DNA of 62,000 nucleotides. Source: Owenia fusiformis. Its lineage: Eukaryota > Annelida > Polychaeta > Sabellida > Oweniidae. Location of the stretch: NCBI GenBank assembly GCA_903813345.2, contig CAIIXF020000006.1, forward strand, positions 18,514,524 through 18,576,523, in the 5' to 3' direction. Shown one piece after another: positions 45,529 through 56,068 of the stretch. Position 1 is the stretch's first letter. Each line of letters starts with the position of its first letter. The notes below the pieces were generated by a model. It ran no database searches. It was given only the letters and a program-made list of their open reading frames with translations, and had not been told where the DNA came from. The position numbers and the translations under genes are program-made.

Positions 45529-46623
45529 ATGATGTCCTGGAAGGATCAGCTAGCGAATATTTATTTCCATTCCCACAATGCTGCTAGTTTCAGCGGTCCA
45601 GAAAAGCTGTATCGAGCTGCACAAGAGCAGGGATTGGACATTTCGCGTTATAGAGTGAAAAAATGGTTAGACAACCAAGAAGCCTATAGCTTACAAAGAC
45701 CATATCAACAGAAATTCCTTCGAAATAAAGTATATGTGTCTCACATTGACCAGCAATGGGATGCTGATTTGATGGATGTATCCAACATGGCCAAGTGGAA
45801 TGACGAATACAGATATATATTAGTTGTCATTGACATTATGTCGCGCTTTGCGTGGCTGAGAGCTCTGAAAGACAAGAGAGGACAAACTGTAGCTGCTGCG
45901 TTTGATGATATATTTAAAGAAGGTAGACAACCTGAAGTTATAAGATCTGATAAAGGTCAAGAGTTCAAAGCCCATACTACGCAGAGACTATTCAATGAAT
46001 GGGGTGTAAGACATTTTGTGACACAAAATTCCCCAAAAGCAAATTATGCAGAGAGACTTATCAAGACTATTCGCACTAAAATCAAACGATATGTAACATA
46101 TAAACAAAATTATAGATTTGTAGACCAAATACAGAGTTTTGTAAATAGCTACAGTGTTACTTGGCATAGGGGGATAAATATGGCCCCTAATAATGTAAAT
46201 AAAAATGATGAAATGACTATTTGGTGGCGAATGTATTATCCTAAAGTTGTTGTAAAAACTAAATCAAATCAAATTTTCAAATTTCCCATTGGAGCATTGG
46301 TAAGAATCACCCAAGAAAGATCTATATTTAGTCGAGAGTATGATGAGCATTGGACAGGTGAAATATTCAAAGTAGCCAGTAGATTTATCAGACAAGGATT
46401 ACCAATCTATCGTTTAAAAGATTATAATGGTGACGAGATCACTGGGACATTCTATCAACCAGAGCTTCAAAGGGTACATATTGATGAAGATACATTGTGG
46501 AAAGTTGAGAAAATTTTAAAAACTAGAACAAGGAGAGGCCAAAAGGAACATTTAGTTCGATGGAAATTTTGGCCTAAAAAGTTTGATTCATGGGTTCAAG
46601 ATTCTAACATAACACCATTGTAA
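45529..46623 (+). CDS. INT: Retroviral-type integrase with chromodomain
   Basis: 364 residues, uninterrupted. An N-terminal helical region resembling the Polinton integrase start (YRVKKWLDNQ) is followed by the DDE core: Asp80 in QWDADLMD, Asp141 in RSDKGQEF and Glu175 in NYAERLIK (33 residues between the last two). A linker and then a C-terminal chromodomain (about 323-364, VEKILKTR, HLVRWKFW, SWVQ) follow. Known: Polinton integrases cut and join the element ends, and chromodomains can steer insertion to modified histones. It starts 65 bp after the ATPase stop on the same strand. AATAAA at 46661-46666 is a good poly(A) signal. No lesion seen, so this gene looks functional. Confidence 0.95.
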   Translation: MMSWKDQLANIYFHSHNAASFSGPEKLYRAAQEQGLDISRYRVKKWLDNQEAYSLQRPYQQKFLRNKVYVSHIDQQWDADLMDVSNMAKWNDEYRYILVVIDIMSRFAWLRALKDKRGQTVAAAFDDIFKEGRQPEVIRSDKGQEFKAHTTQRLFNEWGVRHFVTQNSPKANYAERLIKTIRTKIKRYVTYKQNYRFVDQIQSFVNSYSVTWHRGINMAPNNVNKNDEMTIWWRMYYPKVVVKTKSNQIFKFPIGALVRITQERSIFSREYDEHWTGEIFKVASRFIRQGLPIYRLKDYNGDEITGTFYQPELQRVHIDEDTLWKVEKILKTRTRRGQKEHLVRWKFWPKKFDSWVQDSNITPL

Positions 46624-46660
46624 TCATAAAATGTTTGTGTATAGTCTGATATTTTGTGTA

Positions 46661-46666
46661 AATAAA
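46661..46666 (+). terminator. Poly(A) signal of the integrase gene
   Basis: AATAAA, 38 bases after the integrase stop codon. Confidence 0.6.
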
Positions 46667-46931
46667 TGTATAAAATATATAAATGTGTACATTAAAGAAT
46701 GTGTTATGTTTAAGTCAGACGGTGGTGATGTTTAGATATCAGGAAGATTCAGCTATGAGAATAAGGATAGAGATTGTAAAAAGTAGAATTATACTATTCA
46801 AAATTATAATCCAAATGAGCTCCCTATTATGATATCATCGTATCAAACGCCCTGAAACACTGATTGACATTTATCAAAAATATCATTAAATGGTTATAAA
46901 ACATAAAACCGGATTAAACCAGATTGGTAAA

Positions 46932-47062
46932 ATATGGGAATCCCCTCGATGACGTAGTTGATGAAATGGGGAATCCCCTTTATTATCCCCCTACTTATAA
47001 TTATCACCCTTCCATAGGGTTACGTGTTAGGATTATTTCAAACTGTCTAATCTCTAACTACT
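46932..47062. repeat. Polinton right terminal inverted repeat
   Basis: Inverted match to 37463-37593, ending CTAACTACT, followed by GTCATA (47063-47068). Weaker similarity extends leftward to about 46897. Confidence 0.95.
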
Positions 47063-47068
47063 GTCATA

Positions 47069-48378
47069 ACTCCAATACCACAAGATTATGTTGAGCTTTT
47101 TGATACCATATGGACATAGGACTCTGCTCTTGGAGGTCTCTTGAAAATATATTCATCATATGGTGTGATGTCACATTGTGATTGTGGGTATTGGCAAAAT
47201 GAGACTACATGTACCAATGTATATACTACTATTTTGTTATATTTGCCCTGTTATGTTCAAAACAACAATATGTTTTGCTTGGTGGCATTCTGGGAAGTTG
47301 CTGTTTTTCAAGTTTGACTTGAAGAGCTCTTATTCAGTTGAAGTAAAATCTTAAGCTGTTTTATGTCAGGACTGGAACCATGCCCTTATAAGGTAAGGGT
47401 GGCAGGGTACACAGAAATATACTTCTTTCCATTTTGTGAGAGTCTGGGATTCATGACGTTCATATATATGTGTTATGCTTCAGTCACCTTTGATCTATGG
47501 AAACCATGCAGCCACTGTAACTTCGCAAAATTGAGAGAAAAATGTAGCATGCAATATAGGGATGAGCAGTACAATTTAGAATTTCTATATTGATTTTGAG
47601 AAGCTACAAACCCTGTACAGCTGTCATAAAGCAAATGTCACTGATGCTTTAGATGTGCATATATGTGATAGTGCATTTCTTTGACTCCTCAATTTTTAGT
47701 TGTCAATTTATCTCAACTCAATTTATATGATAACATGTGGTTTGTGTGCATTTTTATATACATGTACTGTATATTGCACTTTGTCTATTCAAAGTGATAT
47801 ATGTCATAAGATAAGATGACAAACAGCACTACACTATAAATAAAATGAATTATCAGCCTAATGTGTCCAGTTATGAACTCCAATGTTATTATGCTCAACT
47901 TGGGAATCATGAAATTACACTCAAGGCGAGCATGGATCCTTTCTCTTATTTCATATTTACATGTAAATTACAAATCAATCTCAAATTACATATCAATCTC
48001 AATGATTGGAGAAGGTTGGCAATGTTAAAAGCAAAAACACAATAGGAGATCTCAAATAGTTATGCATGACTGACAAATTAACTGAAGTGCACTTAATAAG
48101 GACTTAATGTAGTTTTATATTATACTTATCAAATCGAATATATCTACAAAGTTTAATACTAGTATGTGAAACTTCATATAGCTGTAAACATGGTGAATAC
48201 AACTGAGAATAAATATTTTTACACCTTACATTATAGTTTGTAACTTGATTTCCAAAGTTCGAAACGAGCTGTTAATACATATGTTCAATTTTTGATTAAA
48301 GCACATCTTGTGTTTATTACCCTCATCTTGAAAATCATTACCCCTAACATCACAAATGCCAAATAATAATATAACCTA
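47069..48378. other. Intergenic, no gene recognised
   Basis: AT-rich sequence between the Polinton and element B. The ORFs at 47363-47593 and 47845-48045 show no domain. Confidence 0.5.
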
Positions 48379-48745
48379 TATTCCACTGTGGCTAGTCGAT
48401 CAATGTGGATGCAGTCATGTATATGCAATGTTTCGTGGGTTCTCGCGTACATTATAGTGAATGGGGTCGTTGAAAAATATGACATGAAATCGAGGTAAGT
48501 GATCTCAGAGTTTCTACTTAACATATTGACTTGAAATCTTGCATACATATTCAATATACATAGTATGACAAGGTGTGAAAGTTTCAGCTAGCACATTCCT
48601 GTTATAGGGAAGATATTTGAACAACATTTCGTAAACGTCAACATATATGTATCAAATGGATTCAACTATGTATCATTTGGATTCAGAATGGTAACAAATG
48701 GATGCTATAATAAATTATGCTTTTATCATGATGATTTATTTACAG

Positions 48746-49383
48746 ATGGACAACTGGCCAGATTTTCTTTGTATCCATTGTTCGGATAAACATTCCTTAT
48801 TCAGTGAAGTAATTAGCCACACCATTACAATACACCCTCATGAAGAATTGAAAATTGATAGATTTTATATGGACCCGTCAACTGGAAAATGCCATTACAG
48901 AAGGAAAAACTATGGTTTCATCCCTAATACTGTTAATTTGAAAAACGGGTCCATAACATGTAATGATGACAATGAAGATGTTGAAACTAGGTACGCCGAT
49001 CAAGTGAATTCAGAGCCCAAGAACCATCAACCCACTGAAATACCCACAGATCAAGTTTCAGAGCCATTAACATTCCTTGAAAGTGACAATGAGCAGCCAA
49101 CAGATGGACCATCTGTAAATCTTGGTGATTTTGTCAGCTCAGCTGAAAGAGCCTACAGATTCCTTGAAACAAATGACCCAAATTCAAGAATTATATCATC
49201 TATTTACATTTTTTTTGAAATCGTGGTAAGTGAAATCTTTCCAATTACCAATATAGGATTATTATTGTTTTTGGACACTGTGGACTATTACACCGCTCTA
49301 TGTGCCAAACAAGTGAGATACAGAAAGGAAACTAAATACTTTTGGTTCATGGGCTTTCGTCTGTTTCATGGGAAGTTTCTGAG
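48746..49383 (+). CDS. Element B C2H2 exon, product unknown
   Basis: An acceptor TTTACAG precedes ATGGACAACTGG, and the frame is open to a donor CTGAG|GTAAGA at 49383. A C2H2 finger lies at the start (CIHC-x12-H-x4-H), followed by a conserved-looking segment (FYMDPSTGKCHYRRKNYGF), a Pro/Asp/Glu linker, and SSAERAYRFLETNDPN. The end, ETKYFWFMGFRLFHGKFLR, is hydrophobic and aromatic. A second candidate donor is at 49225. Element A carries the same exon with frameshifts, so this is the element's own gene. I do not recognise the family; it may be an accessory DNA-binding protein or the first exon of a transposase whose remaining exons are lost. Confidence 0.6.
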
Positions 49384-49539
49384 GTAAGACTTCATTCATT
49401 TTTACTTTTAATTCTTATGATAATAAAATATAACTAGACTTTGGAAATTGAACAAGTTCAATTTCAGACTCCAGATCTAGACTTTTTTAAGCCCAGTCAT
49501 CCAGAATAAGCCGAGTCATCCAGAATAAGCCGAGTCATC

Positions 49540-49905
49540 CAGAATAAACTGAGTCATCCAGAAAAAGATGGATGGATGGATGGATGAAATAGGAAGGAGG
49601 GATAGGATAGAATAGGAAGGAACGATAGGATAGAATAGGAAAGGATGAGATAGAATAGAATAGCAAGGAATGATAGAATAGGAAGGAAAGGAAAGGATAG
49701 GAAGGATAGATAAGAAAGATAGGATAGGATAACATGGGATAGGATAGGAAGGATAGGATAGAATAAGAAGGAACGATAGGATAGAGGAGGAAAGAAGGAT
49801 AGGATAGAATAGGAAGGATAGGATAGGAAGGAAAAGATATGAAGGAAAGATAGGTAGAAGGAAGGATAAGATAGGAAGGATGGGTGGAAGGATGGATGGA
49901 TTTTT
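49540..49905. repeat. GGATAGGA/GGAAGGATA microsatellite
   Basis: A long, imperfect purine-rich array inside element B, preceded by three copies of CCGAGTCATCCAGAATAA. The long minus-strand ORF here (Ile/Leu/Pro/Ser-rich) is a microsatellite artefact. Confidence 0.9.
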
Positions 49906-49949
49906 CAACATTTTCTTCACTTCTCTTGACTTTCTATCAGGATACCATA

Positions 49950-51060
49950 AGATCGATTTTTCTCGAAATTTCAAAACGCCATAACATAAGTCGGATCGAA
50001 ATTTGGTTTGCAGATTCAGATCCCTTAGAAAATTCTATCCTTAATTCATAACTCATACGTTAAATTTAGAGAAGTTTTTATTTTGACCTACTTTTCAGAC
50101 ACCATATCTCAAAAGTGGGTCAAAATATTTTCTGACAGCTAAAGCTAACACTATAAGCACACTCTTGGCTACATATATACCAAATTTCGAAGAATATAAT
50201 TAAAGTGTAGTGTAAGAATTGAAAAAATGAGGAAAAGCTTTGAATTTGACCTAGATTTTGACCTAGGCCCTGGACTGGACTTGGACCTAGACTTGACTTG
50301 GACCTAGACAAACACTGGACTTGGACCTGGACTGGACCTTGACTTGAACCTGGAAATGGACTGGAAAGGTATTTTTTCAATTTTTTCACTTTTCTTGACT
50401 TTCTATAAGGTTATCATCAGATCGATTTTTTCTCGAAATTTCAAAGCGCCATAACTTCCGAACCGGAAGCCGGATCGAAATTTGGTTTGCAGATTTGGAT
50501 TCCTGAGAAAATGTTATCCTTAATTCATAACTCATACGTTGAATTTGGAGAATTTTTTATTTTGACCTACTTTTCGGACACCATATCTCAAAAGTGGGTC
50601 AAAATACTTTCTGACGGCAAAAGGCTAACACTATTAGCACACTCTTGTCTACATGTATACACCATTTCGAAGAATATAATTAAAGTGTAGTGTCAGAATC
50701 GCAAAAATAAGGAAAAACTTTGAATTTGACGTAGATTTTGACCTAGGCATTTTGGTGTCCAAATTCTGAAGCTAGATGGCTTTTGAGGTTCCATTCTTTT
50801 AAAAGCTTTCATTGTATTTAGCTGAGCTCAGTCTATATTTAGTATTTTTCACTTCAAAAAAATCTTTTTTCCCATTGACTTAACATGGGCAACAAATTTA
50901 GCGATTTTTGAGCTTTCAAAACGCAATTCAACTTTGGTTTGCAGATTCGGATTCCTGAGATCATTCTACACTTATTTCTTAACTCACATGTTGAATTTGG
51001 AGAATTTGTTGTTCTGACCTACTTTCCGGACACCATATCTCAAAATCGGTAACAGTAATC
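49950..51060. repeat. 468 bp tandem repeat (two copies plus a partial) and GACTTGGACCT minisatellite
   Basis: The unit begins GATCGATTTTTCTCGAAATTTC at about 49951 and 50419; a shortened third copy is near 50920-51060. Between the first two, 50255-50370 is a minisatellite of GGACTTGGACCTA variants. No coding sequence. Confidence 0.8.
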
Positions 51061-51341
51061 AAAAATCTGATGGCACATAATGGAAGGGCTGTTTCTAAGC
51101 TACATGATGAAAAAAAGACAAAGTTGTTTCAATAAATAACGACGAAGATAATAGACAGATTTAAGATTTGACCTAGTTCTTGACCTTTGACCTACCCTGT
51201 AGATGAAAAATTGACCCAATTTCCGAGAAACTAGATACTGGTCCTAAATTGACAATATACAGGACTTGACTCAATGTCTTCTAGTTAAGGAGAAAACGTG
51301 TGTAGAAGAATAAAGAAGAAGAAGAATACTGACAAAAGCTA

Positions 51342-51369
51342 TAGACTCCAGATTTACATCTGGAGTCTA
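51342..51369. repeat. Perfect 12-bp hairpin TAGACTCCAGAT
   Basis: TAGACTCCAGAT, loop TTAC, ATCTGGAGTCTA. A half-copy (AGACTCCAGATCTAGAC) is at about 49467-49483, so the pair probably marks the ends of the repeat block inserted in element B. Confidence 0.75.
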
Positions 51370-51554
51370 ATAAAAATGGTCCTGATCAACACAGGCTTCG
51401 CTATAAGTATTGCAGTAGCACATTGGTGGAGGAGGCCATGGTTCTTTACCATGCGTTTTTAGTGCGCTTTTGCTATTGAAAAGGTTGCCGCATTCATCGC
51501 ACATGTGGCGTGTTGGGGCAGTTTCCTCCACTGGCTGTACGACAACCAGATCCA
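51367..51554 (-). CDS. Terminal C2H2-like exon on the minus strand of element B
   Basis: On the minus strand, CTATTTTGTAG is a good acceptor directly before ATGGATCTGG. The exon reads 62 codons to a stop and holds CDECGNLFNSKSALKTH, a zinc-finger core lacking a clear second His, then a Pro run and CYC...C. Its base composition is richer in G+C than the surroundings. It may be a captured host exon or part of the transposon's second gene. No upstream exon was identified. Confidence 0.4.
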
Positions 51555-52303
51555 TCTACAAAATAGTTGTGATATATATTGAAAATAAAATCAAGATGTC
51601 CATCATCTTGAGTAAACATCAGATTATCGTCGGGCATCAAATATTCACCATATACTACTGTAAAATTATATTTTGTTGAATTATTGTCCCAACTCAAGTT
51701 TATATGTAACCATATTTGTTTCTTCCTGATGTATCCAATGAGAGCATTTAAGAAATATATGTAAAATATTAAAAATACACACATTCAAAATGATTCAATT
51801 AAAACCTAGCCAGTCTGTTCATTGAATCCAATTAGAACGTCTACTAATCCACATGATACATTATAATTAAATTGCTTTTTTAAAGCGGATATTTCATACC
51901 ATAACCCCAAAAATATTATAAAATGCGTTGTATTTGTATTTTACTTCACACAGACATATTTGTGTACGTGAAATAATTATATTACTTGAATGTTTTATTC
52001 TCCATTATAAGGTAAACCTATGGCAATTATACATACCTTCTCACAGCTATGAGCGAGGTGATAAAACTGGTCGAGTGAACTCGTTTGAGTTATCTATTCG
52101 CTGTAAAATTATCAGAGAATGTGTGTTTATAGCGTTGCTTTGGCTTGGTAAATCAATGAAGTATGATATACACGGATGAGTAAATGTAGATTATTTAAAC
52201 AAAAGTGCAAATTTCTTCCATTGAAATGTACAGAGGCGGGTACTCACGAAACATTACATGTGCTTGACTGCATCCACATAGATCGACTAGCCACAGTGTA
52301 TTC

Positions 52304-53944
52304 AGGGACTTCTTGTTTCCCTGTAGTCCATGAGTTCAACATACAATAAGCACTGGCGGATCCAGAAGGCAACAAGGGGGCGCCTTTCAAATCAGAAGAT
52401 TTTCTGGGCTTGCTTTGAAAATATTTTGACCCCTAAATCCAAAAATTAGACCCAAATTTTGAAAATTTAAAGTGTGCGCCTGACCCGGCTACGTATAGCA
52501 CAGAGTTTATACTGGCGGATTAGACTAGTTCATTTTTTATATGTGTGTGACAGCTTTCTCTTATTTGCGTTTTTTCGTTTAGTACGGTTCTGTTATAATT
52601 GCCGAGGTCATATAACCGGGATAAAACAATGATTATCGTTGACTGCCCACACACAAAACATACGTTGTACAGTGTTATTACAAACAACAGGCTTTAGAAT
52701 ACAAAGCGTAGTGTGATAATAAGCTGTACACTACCACTGCTGCATGTACATATTACTAATTTACTAGGGCTCCCAAAGAGTGGATAGGGAGGTTGTGTTT
52801 GTCACTTTTAAATTTTACATTTCAAAATTGTCATTTTACATGTCATAATTTGTTGGTTTCATTCGTTTAGCCAATCAAAACATTGTAAAACAATAAATTG
52901 TCTGTTACGTGCAATCAATTTTGTTCAGTTTTGATTAGTTGTCAGAATAAAGTTACGTTCATCTGAATCCATGTATCAAAACAAAAATCCTATTTTCACT
53001 TCAAAATACTTCAGTGAGATGAAGGCTCGGAATTCTCACATGCAATAACTTATTGTCGTATTCGTTATTTTATCTTCTCGATAATAGCATTTAGTCGCAC
53101 ATTTGATGCCAGGTCACCTTGTCGCGTACCTCTTGGGGAACCCCACATTTATGTGTGTACTCATGGAAGTAAATTCCCCGGTGTAGCCGAGAGCCACATA
53201 CTTTTCAACAGGTTCGAAATGACCAATTTCTCTCATATATACTCTAAATATTTTATTATTTAGCACCTACAAAGTATTGCTAATAACCATATGTAATTTC
53301 AATAAGGAAACTTATCTGGCTACATATAAATTCAATATCAACACTAGCTGTTCTCTCAACACGTCCTGGCTTACCTTGTGGTTACAAACCCTGGATTTTC
53401 GCTATTTATAGTTTATCAACACCTGGACGCATGCGCATTTTATAGTTTATCGGGCACTTTAAGGCCCAATTTTTATAATTTGGCCTAAAAAGGCGAAGTA
53501 ATGCCCAGAAAGATCCACTAAATAAGGCCCTACCAAATTTAGTGTTACTTTTTTGCTGGGCTCACCAAGGGGGAAGCGGGCCCCATGCACCCCCCCCCCC
53601 ACCCTTGTATCCGACACTGCTAAGGTAGAGTCTTATGGGATCACAGAAATGGCTACAAATACATGATCTTATAAAAACCTGGGAGAAATAACTGTGTTTC
53701 GTTCAGTGCTTCTACGCCATCTATACGCGACGTACGGCTCATTCAATGAGCAAACTCACGACAGAGAAAGGGCTCAAATTACATTAAGAGTAATCATAAA
53801 AATACGTTTCAATTTATCTAAATAAACAAATCTCATAAAAGTAGCAAATGAGTACCAAAAAATACTTTTCATATATACCATTTCATTTTACTCTAAGATT
53901 GGCCATTTAGCTTTTCAGTACATCCGTCTCACATCCTCATTGGT
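52304..53944. other. Intergenic, no gene recognised
   Basis: Nothing coding was recognised. A C-run is at about 53590-53602. Confidence 0.5.
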
Positions 53945-54035
53945 CGGTGAGTATGCCATACATTTTGGGTGAGAATGGCATACACCGCAAGTAAATCTGT
54001 CAGATTCGCTCGGTGAGTATGGCATATGTTTGTAC
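53945..54035. repeat. Third GCGGTATATGGCATA-type cluster
   Basis: GTGAGTATGCCATACA, GAATGGCATACACCGCAAGT and GTGAGTATGGCATATG variants, followed by GTTTACCGCGTAAT, which resembles 37131-37143 beside the second cluster. Confidence 0.7.
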
Positions 54036-54259
54036 GATGTTTACCGCGTAATATTTATATCCATTTACTTCATTTACTTCCATTTACTTGGTAACCCAGT
54101 TTATTTTGTTTCCTCGCTTTTATTCTGTTTATCATGTTGATACAGACATGCGAATATTTTAATTGAAATTATTGAAAGCATATTATTCATAACTAGATAT
54201 AATTGAAATGTAATTTCTTAAGTATGCTGCATTTTATTTCATCGATCAAAAAGTGTTCA

Positions 54260-54481
54260 TCAAATTAAACGTGCAATTACGAGCCTCGTTACGAGCCCCA
54301 ACGGGTCTCGATTTGTGACTGCACATCGCTTGTAAAAAGTATTTTCATGTTGATGGTAAAAAAAACAGTCTAGCCATTCCTCCTTGCAGAATCCAAACAC
54401 TTTGGTTGTGTCACCACCATCGGTTTGGCTACACAGATCACCATCTTTCAGTTGACAACGACATTTCTCTGGATCAGTGCA
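54260..54481 (-). CDS. Six-cysteine peptide family, exon 2 (leader exon not found)
   Basis: Minus-strand exon with the family TTTAG acceptor, open for 73 codons to TGA. Cysteine spacing is conserved apart from one extra residue (GG) in the long loop, and there is an additional Cys (EKCRC in place of EKRRC), giving seven. After the last Cys the sequence diverges into a hydrophobic 20-residue tail unlike the other copies. The flank 54305-55236 repeats 16995-18058. As with the copy at 16988, no signal-peptide exon is seen on this strand, so it may be an exon fragment. Confidence 0.6.
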   Translation of the reverse strand, partial: CTDPEKCRCQLKDGDLCSQTDGGDTTKVFGFCKEEWLDCFFYHQHENTFYKRCAVTNRDPLGLVTRLVIARLI

Positions 54482-55236
54482 CTAAACCATTGAATAGAAA
54501 GACAGTGGGAGTATACACTTAGTTTATAGCAATACAATAGAATGAACTGTAGTTTATTTTGAAGAATGTATAGTTGTAACAAAGAAGCGTACATTCGAAA
54601 GGTATGATGTTTTCATATATTGAAAATCAAACTGGGAAACGAGTATGACGTTGAATTGTAAACAGAAAATAAATCTAATTTTAAACTGTATTAGGCCTGT
54701 TACATGCAGTGCACTGGAGCTAAACTAATTACACCCATTCATAATCACTACAAAATAATGTTTTTAAATTGGATCATGGGTCATTTATCTTTCATAAGAG
54801 TCAGCTTGGGGTTTAAAGTTAGATACACTATTAATACTGGGTCTTGGGACAACTAATTGCCTGGGGCTTATTTCTCATAAAACCCAGTACTCGTAGTTTA
54901 TCCATAATAGAAACGATGCAATTCTTGTCACATTAAATTCAATTTTATGTAGTGTATACTTTCATTTGTATCTCGTTAATATGATACACAAAGTATAGGT
55001 GTCCCAAAATGGTGATTTACAAGAATTTACTCTACATTAGCGAATGCTTTAATCGTCTTCAGATTTTACATTATTAGAATCATTTCGAGAAAACCTATGA
55101 CCCTCCAAATTGCAATTGCAGAAGATCGGGTTATCTGGAAATTTTTCTACTCCCTTCTGAGAAAGATTCTACTTTCTATTAGCAAACACCACCTGCGGTC
55201 TATGTCCACTCATGGAGATTTCTTTACGTTTACTCC
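54305..55236. repeat. Segmental duplication of 16995-18058 (direct)
   Basis: Collinear match through the cysteine exon and about 750 bp of flank (CAGTGGGAGTATACA, TATTAGGCCTGTTACATGCA, ACCACCTGCGGTC...), with indels. Confidence 0.88.
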
Positions 55237-56068
55237 AGGACCTAGTATGTGTATAACTGTTCATAAATTGTGCATTATGGTACCCCTTTGTCTGTCTAAG
55301 CTGTCGAAACCGCTAGACTGTCATGATTTCCAGCAACACAATCCAAGAAAAATATGAAACACATTACGATCCCTTTATATCTCCACTTTAGAGGAGAGAA
55401 TATGTCATTTGAGAAAGTTCTCCCTTCTTCGGTACTTGTAGCTGTAATTGATATATTAGGAATCTTAATGTATTTCACATTTGAAACTGCTCCCCACAGC
55501 GGAAAAAATAAAAACATTGACTTTTATAAAAAATTGAAAAGACCCAATACATCTACATGTAGATCTCATTGAAGCCCTCTGATTTATACTGTAAATATAT
55601 GTAAATATCATCATGTTACTATATCGTGCCGTCATAATTAAAAAAGAAATAGTACATTTTAGAGTATACTACTAGAGAGTATACAGGGTGGAACATTTGT
55701 TATTTGAATGCAAAACCTTTATTTTTCTTCTAAAATGCACCAAACTTTTACTGAGCATAGTTCAGTCACCTATTTATCTGATGTAAAGTTTATAGGTGAA
55801 AACCACAAAGTTAATGCATTAAATTAGTCAATGTTTGATATGACCCCTCTTCTCCTGACTTACAAGTTGAAGCCTGGGGCTCAGATGTGTAAATATTCAA
55901 TTAGTTTGCTGTTCGTTTGTTTTGTCCAAGCCATCTTAATTAAAAATTTCAGCTTGATCAAACTTCCTATTTGTTTGCCTTGGAAGATCAAATCTAGTAG
56001 CATATTCAACATTTTTACCCAAATTCATGGGATCAAGCATATTTTGATGGCTATTGTTGGGTGTATTA
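55237..56068. other. Intergenic, no gene recognised
   Basis: No supported gene. Confidence 0.45.

Larger units (their letters stand above)
37463..47062 (+). mobile_element. Compact Polinton/Maverick, 9,600 bp
   Basis: Seen: inverted ends starting AGTAGTTAGAGATTAG, 6-bp GTCATA duplications, and three plus-strand core genes in order: protein-primed DNA polymerase B, ATPase and retroviral-type integrase. Known: Polintons are virus-like DNA transposons, usually 13-25 kb, with 5'-AG ends, 6-bp TSDs, and normally also a capsid protein, penton and adenovirus-type protease. Here those three are not visible on either strand and the total length leaves no room for them. The first 120 bp of the inverted ends are identical, so insertion or gene conversion is recent. 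Two lesions are visible, a frame change at 39236-39243 and a TAG at 44189-44191. Confidence 0.96.
48384..52298 (+). mobile_element. Element B: second CACTGTGG-ended transposon with 5-bp TSD
   Basis: 3,915 bp with inverted ends CACTGTGGCTAGTCGATC, flanked by TATTC on both sides (48379-48383 and 52299-52303). It is related along both ends to element A but inverted in the window, and carries the intact form of the exon broken in A. The interior from about 49400 to 51370 is filled with repeats (microsatellite, 468 bp tandem, minisatellite), and a zinc-finger exon lies on the minus strand near the right end. No recognisable transposase core, so it is probably non-autonomous too. Superfamily by ends only: Transib/RAG-like favoured. 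Confidence 0.85.

Noticed and set aside
37463-47062. Integrated retrovirus or LTR element because of the retroviral-type integrase
   Set aside because: There are no LTRs or reverse transcriptase in the element; inverted ends, a 6-bp duplication and PolB identify a Polinton.
49516-49974. 152-residue Ile/Leu/Pro/Ser-rich minus-strand ORF
   Set aside because: Translation of a purine microsatellite.
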